Positions 1 to 5,391 of a stretch of 5,391 bases of DNA are shown here, in pieces. The translations under genes and the position numbers were made by a program. Under the pieces are notes generated by a model, which was given only the letters and a program-made list of their open reading frames with translations, ran no database searches and was not told the DNA's origin. The stretch's first letter is position 1. Every line of letters starts with the position of its first letter. Source of the DNA: Pseudothermotoga sp. (GTDB lineage: Bacteria > Thermotogota > Thermotogae > Thermotogales > DSM-5069); the NCBI GenBank assembly GCA_028276125.1, contig JAPYWY010000127.1, forward strand, positions 1 through 5,391, written 5' to 3'.

Positions 1-565
1 CAGAGAGTTTTCAAAGCTTCATCATGAAGTTTGCGCTTTGAGCGTGTGTGGAGACAGAATAGATGGCTATTCTGAAGCGATGAAGTTGCTCGGCGCTCAG
101 GCGGAACACTTCGATTTTTCCTACGGGCAGATAGATGAGGAGCGTTTCTCTGAAGAGCTTGAGAAGTTCATGAGGAGTTTCAATCCCGACGTGGTGTTCA
201 CTCACTGGCAAAGTGAAATTCTCTACGATCATGAGGTCGTTTCAAATCACACGGTGAAGCTTGCGAGGAAGCTCGAGAAACAGATCTATCTTTTTGAAAT
301 CCCAGCCTCGAGCTTGGACTTTCAGTTCGACGTGGCAATCGATGTGTCTGGTTCGTACGAGTTCAAAAAGAGGGCGATCGAGCTCATGAGGAATGCCTTC
401 GAAAAAGACGTCTTCGAAAACGAGATCATGCCGTCGATAGTCTTTCCTCCAGGTTTCAGAGGCATTCAGGTCGGTTGTGCATACGCCGAGGTGTTCAAAC
501 AGCTGGGAAGCAGGTTTCCTCTATCACCTTACAGAAAGAGGCTCATAGATCTGGAAAGAATTTGA
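1..565 (+). CDS. PIG-L/LmbE-type N-deacetylase, C-terminal part (5' truncated by window edge)
   Basis: The reading frame is open from base 2 to the TGA at 563-565, so the true start lies upstream. The TTG at 38 is not credible as a start because the residues before it already read as family-like sequence (HHEVCALSVCGD, resembling the HEVHVLVLSDG strand of PIG-L proteins). PIG-L enzymes are zinc-dependent hydrolases that remove N-acetyl groups from GlcNAc-containing or related substrates. The N-terminal AHPDD zinc motif would lie outside the window. Visible support: PDVVFTHWQSEILYDHEVV (nt 185-241) matches the family's FTH...DH...V region, which holds the third zinc-ligand histidine (DH at 227-232). 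A segment like the family's 'DIS...K..A' helix follows (IDVSGSYEFKKRAIEL). Near the end there is an RG-(I/V)-x-G-x-x-YAE-x-F segment like that in BshB-type deacetylases. It is the first gene seen and is followed 12 nt later by a dehydrogenase. The substrate is unknown and the family call is fairly good. Confidence 0.75.
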   Translation, partial: REFSKLHHEVCALSVCGDRIDGYSEAMKLLGAQAEHFDFSYGQIDEERFSEELEKFMRSFNPDVVFTHWQSEILYDHEVVSNHTVKLARKLEKQIYLFEIPASSLDFQFDVAIDVSGSYEFKKRAIELMRNAFEKDVFENEIMPSIVFPPGFRGIQVGCAYAEVFKQLGSRFPLSPYRKRLIDLERI

Positions 566-571
566 GGAGGT
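564..571 (+). promoter_or_regulatory. Ribosome-binding site of the dehydrogenase, overlapping the upstream stop codon
   Basis: GAGGAGGT begins inside the TGA stop of the deacetylase gene and lies 6 nt before the ATG at 578. It is a near-perfect Shine-Dalgarno match. The stop/SD fusion means ribosomes ending the deacetylase are already positioned for the next gene, and it fixes the ATG at 578 as the start. Confidence 0.85.
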
Positions 572-577
572 GGACAG

Positions 578-1609
578 ATGAGGAAGTTGAAGGTCGGTGT
601 TGTTGGAGCGGGAAAGATTTCCGAGGTACTGCACATTCCGAACACCATTCTTTCCGAGTACACACAGCTCGTGGCGATAGCCGATCCGAGCGTGCAGAGG
701 TTAGAGTACTTCAAGAAAAAGCTCGAAGGCCAAAAGGTGAGATTCTACGAAGATTATCAACAGATGTTGGAAAAAGAAGAGATAGATTCCGTCATCGTGG
801 CGGTTCCGAACGCTCTGCATGCGAAAGTTTCCATCGCGGCTCTCGAGAAGGGTAAAAACGTTCTGGTCGAAAAACCTATGGCAACGAATTCGGAAGAGGC
901 TTTGAGGATGATCGAAGTCGCGAAGAAGAACAAGAAGGTTTTGATGGTCAATCAGTCTCAGAGGTTCTTCCCACACCACATCAAGGCGAGAGAGATCGTT
1001 CAGAATGGTTTGCTCGGTGAGATAAGACTCGTCAAAACCATGTTCGGTCACGCAGGACCAGAGAATTGGTCTCCAAACGCGGCGTGGTTCTTCGACAAGG
1101 ACATCGCGATGTTTGGAGCTCTGGGAGATCTTGGAGTTCACAAGGTGGATCTGATAAGGTACATCACCAGCTTGGAGATCGTCGAGTGTGCGGGCTTTCT
1201 CGCTACGCTCGAAAAGCGCGCCACAGTGGAGGATGTGGCGAGCGCGGTTCTGAAGCTTTCCAATTCTGCTTTAGCCACGCTCGATTCGAACTGGGTCACG
1301 AAAGGTTTGGAAGAAAATTACATCGTCGTGTACGGAGAAAAAGGAACGATGAAGGTGGGACAGACCGATCCAACGAGGATAGATATCTATCTCGAAAAAC
1401 CCGTGAGGATGCACGGTGAGATCGTCTTGAAACCTTTGTTCACCAACGAAGATCCGTATTGGAAGATGCCCGTGGTGGATCATTTTGCGAAAGTTTGCTT
1501 GGGATTGGAGGAGCCCATAGTCAAAGCTGAAGATGGATACATCGCGGTGAAAGTGGTCGAGAAGATATTCGAATCCGCCAAGAAAGGGCAGGCAGTGAAG
1601 ATCGTATGA
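578..1609 (+). CDS. Gfo/Idh/MocA-family NAD(P)-dependent sugar/polyol dehydrogenase
   Basis: Complete protein of 343 residues, a usual length for this family of soluble oxidoreductases that oxidise or reduce sugars, inositols and related polyols. The N-terminal Rossmann fold starts with GVVGAG (residues 7-12). Asp36 at the end of the second strand favours NAD, although an Arg at 41 leaves NADP possible. The family motif EKP is at 98-100, with Lys99 the expected catalytic/cofactor lysine. The C-terminal domain carries GPENWSPNAAWFF (about 160-172) and GDLGVHKVD (183-191), in which Asp184 and His188 match the substrate-binding D-x-x-x-H pair. Catalytic residues are therefore intact. ATG 578 has a strong SD. 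The gene sits between a deacetylase and an ABC importer and overlaps the ATPase start by 4 nt, so it probably acts on the imported compound or a product of it. Exact substrate unknown: myo-inositol, glucose-like or 3-keto-forming activity are all compatible. Confidence 0.93.
   Translation: MRKLKVGVVGAGKISEVLHIPNTILSEYTQLVAIADPSVQRLEYFKKKLEGQKVRFYEDYQQMLEKEEIDSVIVAVPNALHAKVSIAALEKGKNVLVEKPMATNSEEALRMIEVAKKNKKVLMVNQSQRFFPHHIKAREIVQNGLLGEIRLVKTMFGHAGPENWSPNAAWFFDKDIAMFGALGDLGVHKVDLIRYITSLEIVECAGFLATLEKRATVEDVASAVLKLSNSALATLDSNWVTKGLEENYIVVYGEKGTMKVGQTDPTRIDIYLEKPVRMHGEIVLKPLFTNEDPYWKMPVVDHFAKVCLGLEEPIVKAEDGYIAVKVVEKIFESAKKGQAVKIV
1606..1609 (+). other. ATGA stop/start overlap (probable translational coupling)
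   Basis: The ATG of the ATPase gene (1606-1608) overlaps the TGA of the dehydrogenase (1607-1609). The preceding bases (GGCAGGCAGTGAAGATCGT) hold only weak SD-like material, unlike every other gene start in the window. Initiation of the ATPase therefore probably depends on ribosomes that have just ended the dehydrogenase. Confidence 0.8.
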
Positions 1610-3111
1610 GAGCGATCCTCTCGGCGAGAAACGTGTGCATGGATTTTTCGAACGTGAGGGTCTTACACAACGTGGACGTCGATTTCGAACCGGCGAAGAT
1701 CTACGGCGTGGTGGGTGAAAACGGAGCGGGAAAATCCACACTCATGAGGATTCTTTCTGGTTTTCTTCAACCTGTGGAAGGTGAGATCTACTTCGAGGGT
1801 AACAAGGTGGTTTTGAATCCACTCAGGGCAAAGGCGCTAGGTATCATTCTGATTCCCCAGGAGTTGAATTTGGTCGAGAGCTTGAGAGTGTACGAAAACA
1901 TCTTTCTCGGAGACGAAATGACACGTGGCTTTTTCCTCTCGAAGAGACAGATGATCGAAGAGACCAAACATCTCATAGCACAACTGGATCTTTCCATAGA
2001 CCCTACAGTTTACGTTTCACAGCTTTCTCCCGCACAGAAGCAGATGGTGGAGATCATCAAAGCCATATCCAAGAGAGTGAAAGTGTTGATCATGGACGAG
2101 CCGACTTCCTCTCTCACCGACGAGGAAGTGCTCAAGCTGTTTCAGATAGTGAGAAACATGAAACAGAAGGGAATAACGGTGATCTTCATATCGCACAGAC
2201 TCAAAGAAGTGCGTCAAATCGCCGAGGAACTGATCGTGCTGCGGGACGGCAGAAAGGTCTATCAGGGAGAAATACGAGGTTTGAGCGAGAAACAGATAGC
2301 CGAGCTCATGGTGGGTCGGAAACTCGACGAGATGTTCCCCGAAAAGCCTGTACCGGGAACGGAGATAATTCTTCAGGTGAGAGACCTTTCGACCGCCGAC
2401 GGAATTGTCAAGGAAGCCAGCTTCGAACTTCACAGGGGGGAGATACTGGGTTTCTACGGACTGGTCGGTTCTGGTAGGACAGAGCTCATGGAAGCGCTCG
2501 TCGGTATCAGAAAGGTGAAGGCTGGCGAGGTGTATCTGTTCGGAAAGAAGGTGCAGATAGAGAATCCTCAAGATGCGAAGAAATTGGGTCTTGTTTACTT
2601 ACCTGAGGACAGGAAAAATGCGGGCATCATTCAGATCTTGGAAACCTTCAAGAACACGACCATGATGTCCTTGGAGAAATTCTCTAAGCTCTTGATGCGC
2701 GTGAGGAAGGAAGTGGACACGTTCAAAAGCTACGAAAAGAAGTTCGATATCAAGGTGAGAAGCCCTTGGCAAACGGTGGGCACGCTCAGTGGCGGAAACC
2801 AACAGAAGGTGGTGATATCCAAACTGGTGGAAACGGGAGCGAAGATCTTCCTCTTCGACGAGCCGACACGTGGAGTCGATGTGAACGCGAGACATCAGAT
2901 CTACCAGATCATGCACCAGATGATAGGAGAACTCGGATGCACTTTCGTCGTCGTTTCTTCGGACTTGCCAGAGGTGATAGGCCTCTGTAACAGGGTGTTG
3001 ATCATGCGCAACGGACGGATCGTGGCAGAGGTGAAAGGGGAAGATCTGAACGAGAAGGAGCTCATCTACCACGCGACGGGTGTAAAGGAGGTCGATGCGT
3101 ATCAAGTTTAG
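1606..3111 (+). CDS. Sugar ABC importer ATP-binding protein, two ABC domains (RbsA/MglA/XylG type)
   Basis: 501 residues, the usual length of the fused two-domain ATPases of CUT2 sugar importers. It works at the inner face of the membrane and powers the permease encoded next. Domain 1: Walker A GENGAGKST (37-45), Q-loop Gln85, degenerate signature LSPAQKQ (140-146), Walker B VLIMDEP (160-166), switch His197 in ISHRL. Domain 2: degenerate Walker A GLVGSGRTE (285-293) with Arg291 in place of the lysine, PEDRK (333-337), canonical signature LSGGNQQ (394-400), Walker B IFLFDEP (414-420), and Asp454 in the switch position (SSDLPE). This asymmetry is normal for RbsA-like proteins. The start at 1606 is needed to keep the first beta strand (ILSARNVCMDF). 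It overlaps the dehydrogenase by 4 nt and the permease by 17 nt. Family and role are clear; the specific sugar is not, so no rbsA symbol is given. Confidence 0.96.
   Translation: MRAILSARNVCMDFSNVRVLHNVDVDFEPAKIYGVVGENGAGKSTLMRILSGFLQPVEGEIYFEGNKVVLNPLRAKALGIILIPQELNLVESLRVYENIFLGDEMTRGFFLSKRQMIEETKHLIAQLDLSIDPTVYVSQLSPAQKQMVEIIKAISKRVKVLIMDEPTSSLTDEEVLKLFQIVRNMKQKGITVIFISHRLKEVRQIAEELIVLRDGRKVYQGEIRGLSEKQIAELMVGRKLDEMFPEKPVPGTEIILQVRDLSTADGIVKEASFELHRGEILGFYGLVGSGRTELMEALVGIRKVKAGEVYLFGKKVQIENPQDAKKLGLVYLPEDRKNAGIIQILETFKNTTMMSLEKFSKLLMRVRKEVDTFKSYEKKFDIKVRSPWQTVGTLSGGNQQKVVISKLVETGAKIFLFDEPTRGVDVNARHQIYQIMHQMIGELGCTFVVVSSDLPEVIGLCNRVLIMRNGRIVAEVKGEDLNEKELIYHATGVKEVDAYQV
3084..3092 (+). promoter_or_regulatory. 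Ribosome-binding site of the permease, unusually close to its ATG
   Basis: AAAGGAGGT inside the 3' end of the ATPase gene is a full match to the expected 16S tail, but only two bases (CG) separate it from the ATG at 3095. An in-frame TAA at 3083-3085 excludes any upstream start. The next in-frame ATG (3131) lacks an SD and would remove the charged N-terminus before the first membrane helix, so 3095 is kept. Confidence 0.7.
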
Positions 3112-4039
3112 AAACTTTCTTGGCAAGTACATGATCGTTCTCGTTTTGATTGGATTGATGATCTTTTCAGGGATCATCACACCTGCTTTCTTGAAACCGA
3201 GGAACATTCTGAACATCTTCTGGCAGACTTCCTACGTTGGGATCATCGCGATAGGCATCACCTTCGTCATGATCGCCGGTGGGATAGATCTGTCGGTCGG
3301 TTCCATGCTCGCGCTCTTGGGAGCCTTCGCCATCACCACGAGCAACAAGTTGGGCAACGGTGTTGGACCAACGTTGGTTTCGATCCTGCTCACCTACGCT
3401 CTTGCCTCGTTGCTTGGTCTGGGCATGGGAATTTTGACCACGAAAGGAAAGATTCCAGCGTTCATCACAACACTCGGTGGCATGGCGATATACAGATCCT
3501 TGGTGCTGAACTTTGCAAATGGTGGAGTCTACATGAGCTTTTCTCGCACCTTTTCGAGCTTCGGAATGAAATTTGTCGCAGGTTTGCCTCTGCCAATGAT
3601 CGTGTTCATAGCTTACGCGGTTCTGGCGTACATCGTTCTGGACAAAACCAGATTCGGTAGGTACGTCTATGCCGTCGGGGCGAACGAGACCGCCGCAGTG
3701 TATTCTGCAATAAAGGTGGATACGATCAGAACGATCACGTACATCATCAGTGGCGTTTCTGTGGCCACATCGGCCATCCTGTTGTCCTCCATGATGGCTT
3801 CCGTCAGTTCTTCGTCCACAGGTTCTGGTTTCGAGCTCGACGCGATCGCAGCTGCCGTCATCGGTGGAACGAGTCTGAGCGGTGGTAAAGGCACCATCTT
3901 CGGGACTTTCTTCGGCGCCTTGATACTCGGAGTCGTCAACAACATGTTGGTGATGTTGAACGTGGCGGTGTATCTGCAGGGTATGGTCAAGGGTTTGATC
4001 ATCATCGCGGCGGTGTTGTTGCAAAATCTGAGAAAATGA
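3095..4039 (+). CDS. Sugar ABC importer permease (RbsC type, BPD_transp_2 family)
   Basis: 314 residues, the usual size for CUT2 permeases, which form the membrane channel, probably as a homodimer, with the two-domain ATPase docked below. A short basic N-terminus (MRIKFRNFLGK) precedes a series of hydrophobic segments at about 13-31, 47-62, 66-83, 93-115, 121-141, 165-182, 213-232, 249-260, 267-289 and 297-312. Family motifs: GIDLSVGS (63-70), the cytoplasmic AVGANETAA loop (193-201) followed by the YSAIKVDTIR coupling region, and IGGTSLSGGKGT (256-267) before the last helices, ending QGMVKGLIIIAAVLLQ. All key segments are present and there is no frameshift. The gene overlaps the ATPase by 17 nt and is followed after 35 nt by the binding-protein gene, giving the order ATPase-permease-binding protein. 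Confidence 0.95.
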   Translation: MRIKFRNFLGKYMIVLVLIGLMIFSGIITPAFLKPRNILNIFWQTSYVGIIAIGITFVMIAGGIDLSVGSMLALLGAFAITTSNKLGNGVGPTLVSILLTYALASLLGLGMGILTTKGKIPAFITTLGGMAIYRSLVLNFANGGVYMSFSRTFSSFGMKFVAGLPLPMIVFIAYAVLAYIVLDKTRFGRYVYAVGANETAAVYSAIKVDTIRTITYIISGVSVATSAILLSSMMASVSSSSTGSGFELDAIAAAVIGGTSLSGGKGTIFGTFFGALILGVVNNMLVMLNVAVYLQGMVKGLIIIAAVLLQNLRK

Positions 4040-4041
4040 TC

Positions 4042-4054
4042 GCCCCTTTGGGGC
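4042..4054 (+). other. Small GC hairpin between permease and binding-protein genes
   Basis: GCCCC-TTT-GGGGC is a perfect 5-bp all-GC stem with a 3-nt loop, starting 2 nt after the permease stop and ending 7 nt before the SD of the binding-protein gene. It is followed by AAAGAGAG rather than a T run, so it is not a rho-independent terminator. It could block 3' exonucleases or mark an mRNA processing boundary, as hairpins between transporter genes do in other operons. That role is inferred. Confidence 0.5.
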
Positions 4055-4061
4055 AAAGAGA

Positions 4062-4069
4062 GGGAGGTG
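4062..4069 (+). promoter_or_regulatory. Ribosome-binding site of the binding-protein gene
   Basis: GGGAGGTG lies 5 nt before the ATG at 4075. It decides the start: an in-frame ATG at 4036 would add 13 polar residues (MIAPLGQREGGVG) in front of an otherwise textbook signal peptide and has no SD of its own. Confidence 0.85.
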
Positions 4070-4074
4070 TTGGT

Positions 4075-4131
4075 ATGAAAAAGCTGTTGGTTGCGTTGGT
4101 ACTGGTCCTAACGCTGGTGGGCTTCGCAGCG
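4075..4131 (+). other. Signal peptide region of the binding protein
   Basis: Residues 1-19: two lysines, then an uninterrupted Leu/Val/Ala-rich core, then Gly-Phe-Ala-Ala. Cleavage is predicted before Lys20, leaving a mature N-terminus that begins KYKIGVAIP, right at the first strand of the fold. It is Sec-type and not a lipoprotein signal. Confidence 0.85.
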
Positions 4132-5022
4132 AAGTACAAGATCGGAGTCGCGATCCCGGCAGCGGACCACGGTTGGACCGGAGGTATGGTCTGGTGGGCA
4201 CAGTACGCGATCAAGCAGTACCAGAACGATCCGGATGTGGAGTTCTACTTGGTGACCGCCAGAGAACCGAGCGAGCAGATCGCCCAAGTCCAAGCCTTGC
4301 TCGCACGCGGCATCAACGCACTGGTCATCAACCCGTACGAGTCTGCCCCACTCACACCCATCTGTGTTCAGGCCTTCAGACAGGGTGTGTACACGGTCAT
4401 AGTCGATAGGGGTATCAACTCCGAAGAGTACAACGTCTACATCGCTGGCGACAACTACATGTACGGCTATCTCGCTGGAAAGTACATCGCTGAGAAGTTG
4501 AAGGGTAAAGGTAACGTCGTCGTGATCAGGGGTATCCCGAGTACGATCGACGATGAAAGGGTCAAAGCCTTCAAGGACGCCATAGCGCCTTATCCAGATT
4601 TGAAAATCATTGCGGAACAGCCAGGCTATTGGTCCAGAGAGAAGGCGTTCGAAGTCATGCAGACTCTGCTCACCAAGTTCCCGCAGATCGACGCGGTCTG
4701 GACAGGGGACGATGACATGCTACATGGAGTGTTGATCGCCCTCAGACAGGCTGGAAGAGACAAGAACATCGTCTTGGTGGGTGGAGCTTGCGAGAAAAAC
4801 ATAGTCAAGATGATCATGGACGGTCATCCACTCATCGAAGTGGACTTCACATACCCACCCAACATGATCGCGACGGCGATAAACCTCGCAGTCATGGGTC
4901 TCAAGGGTCAATCTCTGAACGGTTTCTACCAGAAAGGCATCCCGAGGAAGATCACACTCTCCACCGAAACTGTGACGAGGCAGAACGCCAAGGATTACTA
5001 CTTCCCAGACTCAGTGTTCTGA
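4075..5022 (+). CDS. Periplasmic sugar-binding protein of the CUT2 ABC importer (RbsB type)
   Basis: 315-residue precursor that captures the substrate outside the membrane and delivers it to the permease. The N-terminus is MKK followed by a hydrophobic core and GFAA|K, giving a predicted signal peptidase I cut after Ala19. No lipobox cysteine is present, so the mature protein is probably soluble in the periplasm. The body matches the Peripla_BP_4 fold: opening strand KIGVAIPAADHGWTGG (22-37) with aromatic and polar pocket residues, EQIAQVQALLARGINALVI, the IVDRG hinge strand with Asp111-Arg112 as in ribose-type proteins, and the second-lobe strand AVWTGDDDM (207-215). The strand expected to read GFDG/GxD reads GGACEKN instead (Cys239), so one classical sugar-binding Asp is missing; this points to a ligand other than ribose. 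A TYPP segment follows near 260. The two cysteines, 97 and 239, appear to fall in different lobes. The gene is bracketed by two hairpins that may raise its expression. Confidence 0.94.
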   Translation: MKKLLVALVLVLTLVGFAAKYKIGVAIPAADHGWTGGMVWWAQYAIKQYQNDPDVEFYLVTAREPSEQIAQVQALLARGINALVINPYESAPLTPICVQAFRQGVYTVIVDRGINSEEYNVYIAGDNYMYGYLAGKYIAEKLKGKGNVVVIRGIPSTIDDERVKAFKDAIAPYPDLKIIAEQPGYWSREKAFEVMQTLLTKFPQIDAVWTGDDDMLHGVLIALRQAGRDKNIVLVGGACEKNIVKMIMDGHPLIEVDFTYPPNMIATAINLAVMGLKGQSLNGFYQKGIPRKITLSTETVTRQNAKDYYFPDSVF

Positions 5023-5028
5023 AAAGCT

Positions 5029-5053
5029 GAGGCGGGCAGACGCCCGCCTCTTT
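5029..5053 (+). terminator. Terminator-like hairpin after the binding-protein gene (weak T tract)
   Basis: GAGGCGGGC (5029-5037) pairs perfectly with GCCCGCCTC (5042-5050) around an AGAC loop, giving a 9-bp GC-rich stem 6 nt after the stop codon. Only TTT follows before G, so termination is probably partial. AGC (5025-5027) could also pair with GCT (5054-5056) outside an internal loop. The next gene's SD starts 6 nt after the main stem, so read-through into the epimerase-like gene is expected. The likely result is more mRNA for the importer genes than for the downstream enzyme, and protection of the binding-protein message. Confidence 0.65.
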
Positions 5054-5056
5054 GCT

Positions 5057-5063
5057 GGAGGTG
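5057..5063 (+). promoter_or_regulatory. Ribosome-binding site of the epimerase-like gene
   Basis: GGAGGTG lies 5 nt before the ATG at 5069 and immediately after the terminator-like hairpin. If the weak outer pairing of that hairpin (GCT at 5054-5056) forms, it comes right up to this site. Confidence 0.85.
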
Positions 5064-5068
5064 TTCAG

Positions 5069-5391
5069 ATGAAGATTGGATTTTTAACGGTCGCTTTGGG
5101 TAACACGAAGTTCGAAGAGATCATTGAATGGGCTGGAAGCGTGGGGTTCGAAGCTTTGGAAGTGGCCGCTTGGCCCTTGGTGAACGAGAGGGATTTTTCT
5201 TCAACCACGATCGATGTGGACAAGTTCAACGAGAAACAAGCTGAAAGGATCAAGACGCTTTTGGAAAAGCACAATTTGATCATCTCTTCTTTGGCTTACT
5301 ACGACAACAATCTCGATGCGAACCTTGAGAAGAGAAAGGCGATAAACGAGCATCTGAAAAAGGTCATCGATGCGGCGAACTTGCTCGGTGT
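5069..5391 (+). CDS. TIM-barrel sugar-phosphate isomerase/epimerase-like protein, N-terminal part (truncated by window edge)
   Basis: The frame is open from ATG 5069 to the window end (107 complete codons), against a usual family length of roughly 270-320 residues, so about a third is visible. The start MKIGFLTVALGNTKFEEIIEW, then VGFEALEVAAWP and IISSLAYYDNNLD, match the first three beta strands of the AP-endonuclease-2/xylose-isomerase-like barrel. The segment HLKKVIDAANLLG is the usual helix before the next strand. The metal-binding Glu, His and Asp residues of this superfamily lie mostly beyond the window, so catalytic competence cannot be judged. Members act as epimerases or isomerases of sugars, keto-sugars and inositol derivatives. 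They often sit beside Gfo/Idh/MocA dehydrogenases, as here. It probably belongs to the same operon, 46 nt after the binding-protein stop, beyond a partial terminator. The superfamily is clear; the reaction is not known. Confidence 0.88.
   Translation, partial: MKIGFLTVALGNTKFEEIIEWAGSVGFEALEVAAWPLVNERDFSSTTIDVDKFNEKQAERIKTLLEKHNLIISSLAYYDNNLDANLEKRKAINEHLKKVIDAANLLG

Noticed and set aside
38..40. TTG as the start of the deacetylase gene
   Set aside because: The frame stays open to the window edge and the residues encoded before it resemble the family, so the gene is simply cut by the window.
475..855. Plus-strand frame spanning the deacetylase/dehydrogenase junction
   Set aside because: It overlaps two well-supported genes in another frame. 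Its product is Arg/Ser-rich low-information sequence without a domain.
2017..2571. Minus-strand open frame (184 codons) opposite the middle of the ATPase gene
   Set aside because: The same shadow pattern: it covers the signature and Walker B regions of the real gene in reverse and shows no homology or SD.
2599..3216. Minus-strand open frame (205 codons) opposite the 3' end of the ATPase gene
   Set aside because: It is antisense to conserved ATPase motifs, His/Arg/Leu-rich without recognisable domains, and has no independent support.
4042..4060. Rho-independent terminator after the permease
   Set aside because: The stem is only 5 bp and is followed by AAAGAGAG, not a T tract, so it is kept only as a possible mRNA stability or processing element.
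4036..4074. Upstream in-frame ATG as an earlier start of the binding protein
   Set aside because: It would put a polar 13-residue extension before the signal peptide, overlaps the permease stop and lacks an SD. ATG 4075 has a properly spaced GGGAGGTG.
3167..4201. Long minus-strand open frame (344 codons) opposite the permease gene
   Set aside because: It lies fully antisense to a clearly conserved membrane protein. Its translation is rich in Arg, His, Gln, Ser and Thr with no fold-like pattern, and it has no SD. It is a shadow of the codon bias of the permease gene.
1..5391. CRISPR, IS element, tRNA/rRNA or riboswitch signals
   Set aside because: No repeated spacer-length units, no terminal inverted repeats or transposase-like frame, no tRNA-like cloverleaf, and no untranslated stretch longer than 50 nt where a riboswitch could fit.

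Overview
The window looks like part of one continuous, plus-strand carbohydrate-uptake and catabolism operon from a thermophilic bacterium, most likely of the Thermotogales (Thermotoga or Pseudothermotoga type). The organism call is an inference. It rests on AGA/AGG-rich arginine codons, frequent ATA isoleucine, near-consensus GGAGGT ribosome-binding sites, very tight gene packing, Lys/Glu/Arg/Ile/Val-rich proteins and an exported binding protein without a lipobox. No 16S or other marker gene is present to confirm it.

Layout: (1) nt 1-565, the 3' part of a PIG-L/LmbE-type N-deacetylase gene whose start lies before the window. (2) nt 578-1609, a complete Gfo/Idh/MocA-type NAD(P)-dependent sugar or polyol dehydrogenase. 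(3) nt 1606-3111, a double-domain RbsA-type ABC ATPase. (4) nt 3095-4039, an RbsC-type permease. (5) nt 4075-5022, an exported RbsB-type sugar-binding protein. (6) nt 5069-5391, the first 107 codons of a TIM-barrel sugar-phosphate isomerase/epimerase-like protein that runs off the right edge. No gap exceeds 50 bases, and no RNA genes, mobile elements, CRISPR arrays or long repeats were seen.

How the genes fit together: genes 3-5 form one complete CUT2 (ribose/xylose/galactose-type) ABC importer. The binding protein captures a ligand in the periplasm, the permease (probably a homodimer) forms the channel, and the two-domain ATPase drives transport. The flanking deacetylase, dehydrogenase and epimerase-like enzyme probably process the imported compound. 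The combination suggests an N-acetylated, glycosylated or otherwise unusual sugar or polyol rather than plain ribose, but the substrate cannot be read from sequence alone.

Possible expression control is visible within the operon. There is a 4-nt ATGA stop/start overlap (dehydrogenase/ATPase), a 17-nt overlap with a strong but very closely placed ribosome-binding site (ATPase/permease), a small GC hairpin just before the binding-protein gene, and a 9-bp GC-rich terminator-like hairpin just after it. The two hairpins bracket the gene whose product ABC importers normally need in excess. I found no clearly new biological system. The points most worth checking are the enzyme combination, the changed binding-pocket motif of the binding protein, and the hairpins.
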